From assembly GCA_947683425.1 (NCBI GenBank), contig CANTUQ010000161.1, positions 372,001 through 436,000 of the forward strand: a stretch of DNA of 64,000 nucleotides. The letters run 5' to 3'. Under the pieces are notes generated by a model that did no database searches, had not been told where the DNA came from, and saw only the letters and a program-made list of their open reading frames with translations. This document shows, in pieces, positions 34,747-47,200 of the stretch; position 1 is the first letter of the stretch, and the number at the start of each line of letters is the position of its first letter. The translations under genes were made by a program, and so were the position numbers. This DNA is from Excoecaria cochinchinensis. Its lineage: Eukaryota > Streptophyta > Magnoliopsida > Malpighiales > Euphorbiaceae.

Positions 34747-37688
34747 TGTAACGCGCACTGAACTTCGGGGCGCCCCGAGGGCCCGCTTTTAGGGCGATCG
34801 GGTGGAGGTTTATGAAAACTTGTAAGGTATTTACAAGTGTATCTATGTTGGGCAACAAGGAGGTTTCTTAGAGTCACCATCCAATAGAACATTGGGACAG
34901 GTCATCTAGCCTCTGTGAGCCTAAGACGGCGCATAATATCCATTTTGGGCAAGCCAAGGAGATCTTGGAGATATCATCCCAATAGAACACTGGAATGACC
35001 CTCTACCCCGTGGAGCATAGGATTGTAAATTTAAGTCTTTTGGTGGGACACAAGAGATATTTTGGAGATTCCATCCCAATGAAACACAGAGATGGACCCC
35101 TAACCTCATTGAGCCCAAGACCAGAGTGAGTTTGGGACTTCCCATTTATTCATACCTTGGTTAATTTTATAATCGAGTTTTGAATTTATCATTTTATCCC
35201 ATTTCTCATTCAATTTAGTGTAATTAAATTAAAGCGCAAGTTATTCATTCGAAAGAAGCAATAAATAAAGCATAATTAAAGTAAAGTGCATGAAAATAGA
35301 TTACAATAAAACTAAGGGCGGAATGCAACCCCCATTGTTAATAAAATACAAATCATGCATAAATCAGGGTATTTATTAATGATGAGGACATTGGTCCTCG
35401 CATGCATATTTATTATGAAACAGTTTTGATGTGATGATTTTGGATAGAGAAAATTGAGACATTGGTCCCATCTTTATTAGGAAAAATACCAAATTAATTA
35501 ATAAAAATGGTTTAGTGACTTTCTTTCTAGCGGGCCTAAATAAACAATTTTACAAGAAAATTACATGGCAAAATAAATGGAAAAGCCAAATAAATAAAAT
35601 ATTATAAATGAAATAAATAAATACTTGATCACAAACGAGCCTTCTGAATCTTCCCGTGTGCTCGCAAAAATGCCTAAGAGGGAAAATGAGATGTGAAATA
35701 ATCATAAAACACAAATAAAATAATGTTGGTAATTGAATCAATTAAAATCAATCAAAATAAGAGGATGTGAAAGAATGATAATTGAATTAAAATGTTAACA
35801 AATCAAAATAAATGAAAACATACATTAAATGATAAAAGAATTGAATGATTTAACTGGAATAAATAAATTATGTTAATGAGTTAATATGTAAAAATATGAA
35901 CATGATAACAATAATGATGAAGACAAACAAATCAATGAATAAATAAAATAATAAAGAAAAGAATAATAAAAATGAAAGAATTAAAGATTGATGAAAACAA
36001 TTAAATGAACAATATGATTAATTAAATATGTTCACAAATGATATAAACCATTTACATGGCAAAAATATCAATTAAAATAAATTTATTAATTATACGTTAA
36101 AAATAGTGAGAAATCAAAGCAAAATAAATTATTTACATGTTAGGAATTAAAAGAGATCAATATTCACATGAATAAAAATGTAATAATATATATACATAAC
36201 AAAACAAATATAACAACAATAGAATAAATAAATAAATGAGAACAATAAATAAATTAATGAAAACAATAAAATATACATGAATAAGAATAAAATCATATAT
36301 AAACAAAATAAATAAAACAAATCTGAAATAAATGAAATAAATAAATAAATGAAGTTAATAAAAATATACATGAATAAATTAAACATGAACAAAAATAATA
36401 AAAAGAAAGAATAAGCCCAGAATGTTTACCATCAGAGTTTCGGATTCGATGAAGGTAAAATGATAATCGATTTTTTTATTTGATGATTTACAATATTAGA
36501 GTGTAATATGATAAAAATGTTGAAATTTTATTCCAAGAAAAATAGGATGAAAAAGTTATCAAAAATTCTTTAAGAAACAAAGAATTGATTTCTTTGCCTA
36601 AAGAAATGATTTTGATCAAAAAAAGATTTTTATTGATTAAAATAAAGAAAAATGATTTCAAGAACAAACAATCACTTTGTTTGTATCAAGAAAAAAATGA
36701 TTAAAAGTCTTATTTTAGAAAATCAAATGAAAAAATTAGATTTTGATAACAAATAATTGTTTTGTTTGTCTCAAAATTAATTTTTCATCAAAAAGAGATT
36801 CAAAAGAAAATTAATGAAAAAAGTTTTATTCAACACAAATAAAGAAGAAAAAAAGGAATTTTGAGAGCAAATAATTGTTGTATTTGTCTCCAAATTAAAT
36901 TCAACAACAAAAACTCCTTCCAAATATATGTTTAGAAGAAATTCTATTGAAAAAAAGATGAAAAAGATGAACTGAATTATTTTTTTTTTTGGTGGGGAAA
37001 ATCTGGAATTTTAGAGAGAGTTTGAAAGGAAGAAGAAGAGAAAAAGATGAAAAAAACCCTAAGAAAAATTTCCCTTTTTAGGTTTTCTTCTTATTCTTTT
37101 TATATGAAAAAAATAGGAAAATAATATTAATTAAAGGGATAAAACTTAATAAAATCAGATATTAACCATTTTAAGTTTTAAAAATTGAAAAAAACCTTAA
37201 AATCCCTTTAAAAAGTCATAAAAAATCAAATTTTGTTAAAAAAAATTGGAATATTTGATTTTTGGGGCGAAATTGCCATTTTGCGGCGGAACAGGGCCTA
37301 CGGACGCCCGTTGGAGCGCCCGACGGGCGTCCGTAGCGCACACTAGGCGAGAGCGCTTGCCCAGCGTGCGTGCGGACGATCGCGCGTTGCGCGCGCGATC
37401 GACGACTTGCGCGTGGAGCGCCGCGCGATGGCGCTCCGCAGTGCCTTGCAGCCCGCTGCCGACGCTCGAATTTTTTTTATTTTTTTAAAGATTAACTAAA
37501 AATATTACATTTTTAAGCCCCCATTTTTCAAAATTTATTTTAAAATATTTTTTAATATTCTTTAATTTTTCACTCTAAAATGCAAATTTTCAAGGAAATC
37601 ATCACTTTTAACCCTTTTGTCCATGACAAGGCATCTTATCATCATTGGGTAACTCTGATCTGGGCTGTCTCAGGACTCGATGTCTACA
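34747..37688 (-). mobile_element. 5' LTR of element A (2942 bp)
   Basis: Plus strand TGTAACGCGCACTGAAC to GATGTCTACA. It is homologous along its length to 14524-22223 minus the CACTA. It shows a TATA-like CATATAAAAAG (37096-37106, minus) and a GC island (37285-37470). Microsatellite-like AAATAAA repeats occupy 35560-36420. No gene is present. Confidence 0.9.
37285..37470. other. GC-rich island, 5' LTR copy of element A
   Basis: Dense CGCGCGTTGCGCGCGCGATCG-type words. It shares only the segment around CGCCCGACGGGCGTCCGTAG and a few patches with the 3' LTR island at 21841-22018. Confidence 0.7.
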
Positions 37689-37693
37689 CTACC

Positions 37694-38011
37694 CAAGCAT
37701 GGTCCCTGCCAACGGGTCTAGCTCATTGCAATCATAGTGACCAATCGGGTCCCCATTTGATATACCAAGAGGTACAAGGCTTGGGATGGTGATTATGCTT
37801 AACACTTCCCTATATTGAGTGAACATAGGGTCATGCTCTGGGAACGCACCCAGGCAAAAAACAGACCATCTAGCTTAGTTCTAGGGCTCTAGCATGGATG
37901 CAATATAATTTTTAGAAAGGAGACAGAATTTTAATTTTAAAAGCTCAATTATATTTATTAACCAAGACACTTTCGAAGCAAAGTCTCAAAGTCCCCCAGT
38001 GGAGTCGCCAC
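37694..38011 (-). other. Leader of element B, part 2, with primer binding site
   Basis: Continuation of B's leader beyond TSD copy 37689-37693 (CAAGCATGGTCCCTGCC onward, matching 34427-34746 in A). It ends in the primer site TGGCGACTCCACTGGGGGA (37992-38010, minus), one base from the LTR. Confidence 0.8.
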
Positions 38012-40221
38012 TGTGATGCGCAAGAACCTGCTTGGTCTCCCCGGATGCTAGCTTTTAGAACTTGAGTGGGTTCGCGTATAGATCTTGGGTAACATGAGAT
38101 ATTTTGGAATCCCTATCTAATAGAACATTAGGAAAGTTCATCTAATCCCATGAAACCTTTAGGTACCATTGAGTTATTTTGGAGTTGCCACCCAATTTAC
38201 AAAAATTGAAAAAGTTCATCTAATCTCGAGGGTTTAAACTAGAGAGTAGTTCGGAACTTTACTCTTATTAAGGCATTGGTTAAATTATAAATTAGCATTT
38301 AATAATTATTTTTTCGTCTCTTTTCTCACATGTCATGCAATTTAATTAAAGTGCACATCAAGTATCGGGAGAAAGCGGTAAGGAAAAGCAATAAATAAAA
38401 TAATTAAAATACAAAATAAATTGCAAAATGAAAATGGGAAAAAAACACAATCGCCCCAAAATATAAAATTAAATAAATAAACAACATACATAAAACGAGG
38501 TATTTATTTGGAATAGGAGAATTGGTTCCTTTATGCTCACTTAAAAATCGAAGAGTTATTTTTAGGTATTATTGAGAAAATCGGAATGAGTAATCCTATT
38601 TTGTGACAACTAACTCTCCTTTTAAAAGTGACATTTTATTCGCTAAAATTAGGACATTGGTCCCATTTTATTAGAAAAAATCCCAAATTCATTAATATAA
38701 ATATTTTGTGATTTTCTTTATTAATTGCGCATAAAATAAATAATTTTATTACAAATTACATGACAAAATATATAAAAAGAAAAATAAAAATAATAAATAG
38801 TAAATCTACCAAAACAAATCTCTTGGATCTCCTCATTCGCTCGCAAAAGTGCTCAAATAAGGAAAAACAAGTATTAAAACGAAAACAAACACGAATAAAA
38901 TTAATATTAGTAATTAAATCAAAAATCAATTAAAAACACATAAAACAATAAAAACGAATTAAAATAAATAAACATAAATTACATGACTAAAAGGACAAAG
39001 AAAACAAACAAAAGGGCGAGGGACGGCCGTCCCTTGCCTCCTTTCCGTCCCTCACTTGTAGGGATGTAAAGATCTATTTTAAATCTTTCTTCAAATCTTA
39101 TGCAAAATATTCATTGTTTCATGTGATTTTTACATGATTTTATGTGTCTTTCATGCAAAAAAATAAAAACATTTAAAATAATTTAAATCTCATGCAAGAA
39201 AAAAAAATCAACAAATAATTTACATAAATTAAAAAACTCAAAAATCAATATTAATGGAGAAAACGAAGAAAAATAAATAGAAAGTTGGCTTTTGGCCCAT
39301 ATGTTTATCCTTAGAATTTGAATTTGATAAAAAGAGGGAAGATGGTTGATTTTATCGTTTAGATCCGCAAAAATTAAATTAAAAAAAAAAAATCTAAACT
39401 TTTCCTTTAGAAAGAAAATTGCAAAAAAAAAAAATATATTCAATGAAAAATAATGGAAGAAAATTTGGATCATAAGAACAAATAATTATTTTCTTTGTTT
39501 CAAGAATGATTTTTGATTAAGAAGAAATTACCTTGAAATTTCTTTGGAGAAGTTCAATTGAAGAAGAAAATCACCACGAAAATTGTAGAATATTGCCTCT
39601 TTGTTTTTTTCCTCACTTTGGAGAGATCTTATTGAAGAGGAATCCTCCAAAATTTAGATTTTTGCCTCTTCTTATTTTCTTTACTTTGGAGAAATTCTAT
39701 TAAAGAGAAATCCTCCCTAAAATTGCTAAAAAATGTTGCCCCTTCCTTTTTTTTTTTCCTTTTAAGTTTCCTATTTATATCATTAAAAAAGGAAAACCTA
39801 GTTAATTTAGGAAAAAAATCCTTAATTAAATCAAAATATTCCTTATTTAAGTTTTAAATATGGAAAAAAACTTTAAAATCCCGAAAAAGGGATAACAAAT
39901 CAATTTGGGGCCAAAAATCACGTTAAAAATGCATCTAGGGGACGAAATCAGTGAGGGGCGGCCAGGCCGCTTGCGTTGGCACCCCCGTCCCTCGCGCTGG
40001 TGGCTGAAAACCTCCGAAAGTTTTTTTTTAAAATAATTTTGACAAGAACACCATCACTTCCAACCCCTTTTTTTTTAATTTTTTTATATATATTTTTTTA
40101 TTTTTTTAAATGCCGTTTTGACATGGAAACCATCACTTCCAACTTTCTTGCCTTTGGACAGGCATTAATTTCACCACTGGATAATCCTGGTCTGGACTGT
40201 CTCGGGAACTCGATGTTTACA
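38012..40221 (-). mobile_element. 5' LTR of element B (2210 bp)
   Basis: Plus strand TGTGATGCGCAAGAACC to CGATGTTTACA. It is a diverged Tat LTR: it keeps the GAGTCGCCACCCAAT-like and GGACATTGGTCCC words but is about 700 bp shorter than A's and has only small GC clusters (39000-39060, 39950-40010). No gene is present. Confidence 0.85.
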
Positions 40222-40744
40222 CAGGGATTTCTACCCGTCCTGTAAACGACTACTGAAATATTTAATTTGCCTAAATTTCATTTTACACGGTGGTTAGGAT
40301 ATTCTGCCTGCCGTATGAAATTATTGCCTGCAGTGTAAATGCATTCTAAAATTCAGTTTTTATCTGGTTTTCGGTTTACAAGGCTAGCAAGAATTCCTGC
40401 CTTCCATGTAACCAACCTGTCCACCATGTAATTCTTAATAAATAGAGTTGAAATTAATGATTAAACCACTCTAATAAGCTACGAATTGTGCTGAAATGAT
40501 AATATTACTTATCTAATAGTGTTAAGTGATAAATAATGAATTGAAATATTAATGTTATATAAATTTAGATAGAATAATGAAATGAAATCAAAGAAGTATG
40601 CTAGAATTTTCTGTATAAATGTTAAACTTTAATAAGATTTACATGTCTTATGTGTGATCTAAACTCTAAATATATTTATGTATATGAACATGTTAAATGA
40701 ATATGATCATGTCAAGTATTATTGTTTTAATATAATTGATATGA

Positions 40745-40778
<34 letters not shown>

Positions 40779-40801
40779 ATACAAACACACACATACATAC
40801 A

Positions 40802-40885
<84 letters not shown>

Positions 40886-41973
40886 GATACACATAGTTGA
40901 TTATGCAGAGATTTGGAGGGATATATGAATGAATGTATTGCAAAATGAAATAATGAGTGAAATCTTTATCTTAAGCCTGAATTGAACATAGTTGACCCTA
41001 GTGGTATCAAGTGTTTCCATTATCCACTCTAATGAGAATTTAGGCAATAAAAGATTTTTAATGTGATTAAAGCTATAAAGGCATATTAATGAAAATGATG
41101 GTGAAACATTGAATTGATAATATATGTATGCATATTGAAATGGACTAATATTTATAAAGCATATATTTGAATTATATGTTTATAGTATTGATATTATGTT
41201 ATGTGTTAACTTGATTATATGTCATTAACCATGTGTAATGAAATAATGCATGTAGAACTGCATGGTTCTGATTCCTAAAGCTATTAGGATACGTAGGAAG
41301 CTTGGAATTCTGTTTCAAGTCCGAACCAATATCTTATTGAAAACTAATAGTGAATGAATAAATGTACAAGAGTTTAAGTAGCAATATGAATGAAACTCAA
41401 TTTAATATCTTATAATGAATATGTATAATTTTATGTTAAGTTATTTTGTTATTGAATAATATTATTAACAGAACTGGAAACTTGTATAGTAATATTAATA
41501 ATATGTAAAGGAGCGTAAATGAATGAATGATTATAAATTGTAAGGTAAGTTTTGGATAAATTGGTTTGTAATAAGTATTTGAATTTGTCATATATATAGT
41601 AGTAATTGTAACTCGATTTGTACAATTAATTGTGTGCATTAAATTGATAGGAAATGTATGAACTTGTAAGATATTTGATAAAAATATTTTAAAATAAGTG
41701 GTTGAATCTATCATAGGATAGCCATAATTTCAGTGTAGCTCACCGAGTGCCTTTTGAGGCATATGGGGGCCTCACATCACATATATATAGTTATCCAAAG
41801 ATGCTATATGTATTTGGTAAAGTTTATTTAATTTTCTTAGAAAATTTAAATGGCATTATAATAATAATGATGATATGTATTGTTGTGTTTACCCAAAGGA
41901 AACCTGCAATATATATTTAATATATGTGCTTCCTGTAAGAATCTGTTAATAAGTGAGCATTTATATATTTACA
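40222..41973 (+). mobile_element. Family F LTR fragment (plus copy)
   Basis: It follows B's LTR end directly and shares the palindromic ACACGGTGGTTAGGATATTC-type units and the conserved block at 41251-41328 with 10202-12122. B appears inserted in it, so its start would be left of the window. The right edge is placed at TTTACA (41973), just before copia gag sequence, and is uncertain. It includes a composite microsatellite. No credible ORF. Confidence 0.45.
40748..40882. repeat. Composite microsatellite
   Basis: (AT)n, (GT)n, a short (AC)n, (ATAC)n about ten units, then (AT)n about 25 units. ORFs across it on both strands are artefacts. Confidence 0.95.
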
Positions 41974-42780
41974 ACTATTATCCTTCACTCTCAAGCTTCT
42001 TCAGTTACCTTAGTCACTGGTGTCAATTTCGCTGAATGGAGCGAGCAAGTCACTTTCCATTTAGGTGCTTTGGATCTTGACTTGGCACTATTAGAGGATA
42101 AGCCAGCTGATCTTAATGACACTAGTACAGAAGCTGAAAAGGCACACCATAAGGCATGGATAAGGTCTAATAGATTATGTTTGAATTTTATGCGAATGAG
42201 AACTACCAACAACATTAAGTCTACTCTTCCTAGCATTGAAAATCAGAATGCTAAAGATTTTCTTAAGCTTATGGAAGATAAGTTTCGTTTTGCTGATAAG
42301 GCACTTGTAGGGACACTTATGGCTAAACTCACGACCATGAAGTTTGATGGGTTGAAGAGTATGCAGCAACATGCCCTTGAAATGACTAATATTTCAGTAA
42401 GACTTAAGACACTAGGCATGACTGTGGAAGACTCCTTCTTAGTATAGTTTATCATGAACTCACTTCCTGCTGAATATGGACTATTCCACATTAATTATAA
42501 TGCATTAAAGGATAAGTGGAACATTGATAAATTGTCCAGTAAACTTATTCGGGAGGAAGCGAGATTAAATAAACAAGGAGTTTATTCTATTAACATAGTG
42601 GGTTAAGGAGCTAGAAAGAAACTCAAACCAAAGGCCAAGAATTTCAAGAAAAAGGAACCTACTAAAGTTCCACAAGTTGGTAATGATGAAAGGAAGGGAC
42701 AAAAATTCTTTAAATGTCACTTCTGTAAAATGCAAGGACATTATCAGAAAGATTGCCTAAAACGTAAGGCTTAGTTTGAA
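41974..42780 (+). pseudogene. gag: Copia Gag with CCHC knuckle
   Basis: From about 41990 the frame reads SSVTLVTGVNFAEWSEQV, a copia gag N-terminal domain (UBN2-like), whose true start is lost at the junction. An in-frame TAG at 42445-42447 follows SFLV, and a TAA occurs near 42604. The nucleocapsid knuckle CHFCKMQGHYQKDC (C-x2-C-x4-H-x4-C) lies at about 42718-42759. TAG near 42772 ends the stretch. Confidence 0.8.
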
Positions 42781-44061
42781 AAGAAAGGTTTACATTATGT
42801 TTCTATATGCTTTGAATTCTGGTGCCACTACTTATGTTTCCATATGCTGGAATTCCTTACAATCAAAACCACAAGCCCAACTAGCAACTTTCTATTTATG
42901 GGGAACCAAATAAAGGCCCCAATTGAAGGTGTAGGGACTTACAGGCTGGCATTGGATACTGGATATCACTTAGATCTAATAAACACCCTCTATGTACCTT
43001 CAATTTCTAGAAAATTAATTTCTATTTCTAAACTTAATGCTAATGGATATACTTTTGAGGTTGGACATGGTTTTTTCAATTTATATAAAAATAATTCCTT
43101 TCTTGGTCATGGAGTGCTTATGGATGGTTTATATAAATTGAAACTTGATGATGTTTTTTTTTTAATCCCTATTTGTTGTTAATCATAACATTGGAATAAA
43201 ACATAGTTTGGCTAATGAACATTTTGCTTACTTGTGGCATAAACGTTTGGGTCAATATCCAAAGAAAGGTTAGAGAGATTAGTGAAGATTGAGATTCTAC
43301 CAAATCTAGATTTTATTGATCTTGGCTTATGTGTCGAATGTATTAAGGGCAAGCAAACCAAACATAATAAGAAAGGAGCCATAAGAAGCAGTCAGCTTCT
43401 TGAAATAATACACACCGACATTTGTGGGCCTTTTAACACTCCGTCCTTTAATGGAGAAAAATACTTCATCACATTTATAGATAATTTTTCAAGGTATGGA
43501 TATATCTATTTGCTACATGAAAAATCTCAAGCTGTAAATGCCCCTGAGGTGTTTGTAAAAGAGGTTGAGAGGCAATAAAAAACTAAAAATTATAAGATCA
43601 AATAGAGGTGGTGAGTATTATGGAAAGTATGATGAATCTGGGCAGTGTCCTGGTCCGTTTGCTAAGTTCCTCGAAAGTCATGGCATATGTGCATAGTATA
43701 CTATGCCAGGCACACCATAATAGAATGGCGTGGTAGAAAGGCATAATAGAACTTTAATGGATATGGTTAGGAGTATGATGAGTAATTCCTCATTACCCAA
43801 AACTTTATGGATGTATGCACTTAGAGCGGCTATGTATCTATTAAATAGGGTTCTTAGTAAGGCAACTCCTAAAACACCTTTTGAGTTATGGACTGGAAAG
43901 AAACCTAGTTTAAGACACTTGGATGTTTGGGGTGGGTTGTCCAGCAGAAGTAAGAATTTATAATCCATATGAAAAAGAATTGGATTCTTAAACAGTTAGT
44001 GGTTACTTTATTGGTTACCCAGAGAAATCCAAAGGGTACATGTTTTACTTTCCAAACCATA
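42781..44061 (+). pseudogene. pol: Copia protease and integrase
   Basis: The protease motif is NSGATTYVS (about 42812-42838), where copia elements have DSGA, so the catalytic Asp codon is Asn. The later stretch 42844-43182 has TLYVPSISRKLISISKL. Integrase: LWHKRLGQ, CVECIKGKQTKH (HHCC finger), IHTDICGP with the first Asp, then after a frameshift RSNRGGEYYG, where Asp of the usual SDRG is Asn. TAG and TAA-TAG interrupt the segment before NGVVERHNRT, which keeps the Glu. Frameshifts occur near 43190, 43575 and 43935. Inactive. Confidence 0.8.
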
Positions 44062-44220
44062 TGTAATGGCCTGAATATTGGGTTAATCGTGATCAGTGAA
44101 TTTTATAGAATTTATAGTGAAATTTGGGTTTGAAAATAACAATATTGGTACCTTGAATGATAGAGAGTTAAAAGGTTAAACGTGTACAGGCAAAGAAGCC
44201 CTGGGATGGGTGACCTTCTA

Positions 44221-47200
44221 TGTAACACCCCGAATATGCCCTAGTCGGATTAGGGTAAGTTTAGGGTGTAACGGAAACCGAATGCGGTTGAACTAGGGGC
44301 GGAAGTGTTAAAAAGGACGCAACCGTCATTAATTTGAAAGTTTCGACAAGTTTCGATAAATTGGATAGTTATATCGCCGTGCCTTAAACGACATAAAAAG
44401 AATTATTTTGGTGATTAAAAATGTGTATGTGGATGATGGAAATGATTAATTGCAGCGAAGGATGTGATTGGTTTTAATTGTGTAAGGTAAGGGTATTTCG
44501 GTCATTTTGTAATTAAGGATTAAATTGATTGAATTAATTAATTAAGTGGGTCAATGTATGAAATAGAAAAGTTTTATGCCAATGGAAGAAAAGGAGGCAA
44601 GTTAAGGGGTAAAAGACAAAACTTGGCATAAATATCTTCTTGGGACCAATAGTGTGGTGACATGTGGCACTTGAGATAATGATTGAACTGATTGCCTAAA
44701 TTAAACCATTTTGACTTCATTTAGGCCACTCTTGGCCGGCCAAGTGAGGGAAAAAAGATAGAGAAAGAGCCTATCCTCCTTTCTCACACCAATTCAAGCA
44801 TCTCTAGGCCAAGGTGAAGTTTTTCCCAAATTTCAAGGAATTAGATGCAAGGGTTGAGTTGGAAAAGGTAAGTGGTTGGTTTTTCCTTCTTCCTCTCCTC
44901 TTCTCCTTGAAGATAGATAAGGGTATGTGTAACTTTGAGTTGTGGTTATGTTGTTTGGAGGGAACAAGAGAAGCTAAAGAGGGAGTAAGAAAGCAAAGGG
45001 GATTAAGTAGTCATTTGAGCAATTTTAGAGCAAAGGAAAAGAGGTTTGGAAACTCTTTAGTTATATATGTGAATTTGACTATGTTCATGTGTTATATGAG
45101 TTATTTGAATGTTTTGATAATGTTATATGATGATGGTAGTGAGTGTTGCTTTAGATTGTTAAGTTGTGCATGTGAATAGGATTTTTGGGTGAAAACTGTG
45201 TTAGAAAGCACTTGACCCTTCTTCAGTTTTTAGGCTTTATTGGGAGTTTTAGGACTCTAAATGATATGAGACCCATCCCGTTTGAAATTTAAGACATATT
45301 ACCACAAATGTTCTAGAAATAATCTTGGGCTAATTTTTACTCTAAATTTCCCAAAAGTGGTCCGGAAATAGAGGTATCTCCTCTAGCCTGGTTCAGGGAG
45401 CAGTAGAGGTTGTTTTGATCATATCTAATTATTTATGTGTCCAAACGACATGAGACTTGTTCTATATTAAAGCTAACATCCTAAGGAGAATTTGTTAATG
45501 AGGACACTTGGCTAAAAATGAGGTTTAGAGGTCAGTTTAGGCAGTTAAAATTTGAAGCGGAAAGCAGTCTTGTGACTTATCTTGATGAGGAACCTGAAGC
45601 GAGCTTCTGTCGCGAGCGCGACCATGGTTGCGAGCACTGCAGAATCTACTTGACAAGTGTTTTTCTCCTTCTTTTGAACCTTTTGGTTGGTAGGAACCCT
45701 TGCCTACCTTTACCCTCTTCTAGTTTGTATATTTTATGATGTTTTCTCTTTCGAAATACACCCAAACTTCATCGGAACTTCATGAGACATATTTATCATA
45801 TGTTTAGAGTTTGTAAAAGAGGAAATAAATAGATCTCACTTAGGAATGTAAGAGACTAAGGTTGTAAATAAGAATGATGACTAAGGTATTTCAAAGTCTA
45901 ATGAGTCGAACGCCTTTGAATTCGTTCAACACTAACCTGATCTAAATTCTGTTAAGAAATTGGAAGTAAAACTCTATAAACTGTACTTTGATATTGTAGA
46001 ACTACGGGGTTCTGATTCCCAACTCCTTGGGATACGTAGGAAGCTTGGGATATTCTTCCAAGTCCGAACCAAAGAACCGAAACTTATTCAGACATAGAAG
46101 ATGATGTATCAACTGAATTTTGTTAAACACCTTGGTACTTGTTAAAATGAAATGTGAAATGTATGTGCCGGTTTATAAAAGTTTATAGAACTATTAATGA
46201 TTCAAGTCTTGAATAGGATAATTTATAGTTTAAAATTTGTATATGATATTAAGATGGAAATTAAATGAATGTTTTAGGTGTATCTTAACTGAAGTTGAAA
46301 TGAATATTTTGTATATCAAATATCAAGTGGTTTTATATGATTGATTAAACAATAAATAATCCTTAATAAATTGAATAGTATGAGTTCTTTGTGTTGGAAT
46401 TATTAAGGTTAACGCTTGTGGTTGAAGAAGTAATGTTTATAAGATTGTTTGTGGACAATATAAAAATAAATATGTTTTACGTAAAGCTCATTTAATTAAG
46501 AATAGCAAGAGTGGAATGCTTGACTCTGTCGCGAGCGCGACAGAGGCCGTTTAGTTTTCTGTCGCGATCGCGACTACGGTCGCGAGCGCGACTCTCCCAT
46601 ATGTTATAAATGCATGTTGTTGAGCTTTTGAACATGAGTTTGAACTTGTGATTTACATATGACATATGGTATAAACTAGGACACGATATACCATGTAAGC
46701 TATAGTTGAAATAAATTGTTAAGCCGTTAATAAATTAAATTATGATTGTAATTAAAGCTTATTGTTGGTTATATTTTATATGAGCCATTGCTTTAGCTTA
46801 TGCATGAGTGATGCGTAGGATTGTTATATGACTATAATAAGTGTATGTATTTATGAAAAGTATGAAAATATAATATGTACATCATTAAAAGAAACAAGTA
46901 TGTGTTAGCCTGCATTAGTCAAGTCGTGGATAGTTAGGCATGCCTAATAGAGTTAGTGTTGCTGCAGTTAGTGTATGATTTGGACCCCGATCAAGTCCCC
47001 CGACTGGATCTTTGTGATCCCTGTGTACTGAAAAGATAGTGTTGATACCTTCGGGTATCTATGTGTGATGAGAATAGTGCTAATACCTTCGAGTATCTAT
47101 GTGTTACTCGTTATCCACCCCTTTGACTTAGCAGGCATTAAATGAACAAGAGTATGTGAATCAACAGTAAATTATGAATGGATGAATATACGTGAAGACT

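Larger units (their letters stand above)
14524..37688 (-). mobile_element. Complete Tat element A (minus strand) with TSD CTACC
   Basis: Two LTRs of about 2.95 kb lie at 14524-22223 (3' LTR, with a CACTA insertion) and 34747-37688 (5' LTR), flanked by CTACC at 14519-14523 and 37689-37693. A primer site and a polypurine tract sit at the proper LTR edges. Without the nested CACTA and D2 elements it is about 15.4 kb. Over about 180 aligned bases (14762-14940 versus 34984-35160) I count eight differences by eye, so insertion was not very recent. The coding part is a deletion derivative: capsid, protease/G-patch and the RT YVDD block are gone. Confidence 0.9.
12123..40221 (-). mobile_element. Tat element B (minus strand), older host of element A
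   Basis: B is visible as a gag pseudogene (12123-13925), a leader split at 14523/37694, a primer site and a 5' LTR (38012-40221). Its pol and 3' LTR would lie left of the F insertion and are not in the window. Removing element A joins TTAGGGCTACC to CAAGCATGG, which matches the uninterrupted leader of A itself at 34410-34440. That is strong support for this reconstruction. Confidence 0.85.

Noticed and set aside
40678..40943. Tyr/Ile/His-repeat ORFs on both strands
   Set aside because: Composite AT/GT/ATAC microsatellite.
44814..45179. 121-codon ORF as a possible host gene
   Set aside because: It lies within solo LTR D1, has no recognisable domain, and shows no promoter or intron structure distinct from the LTR.
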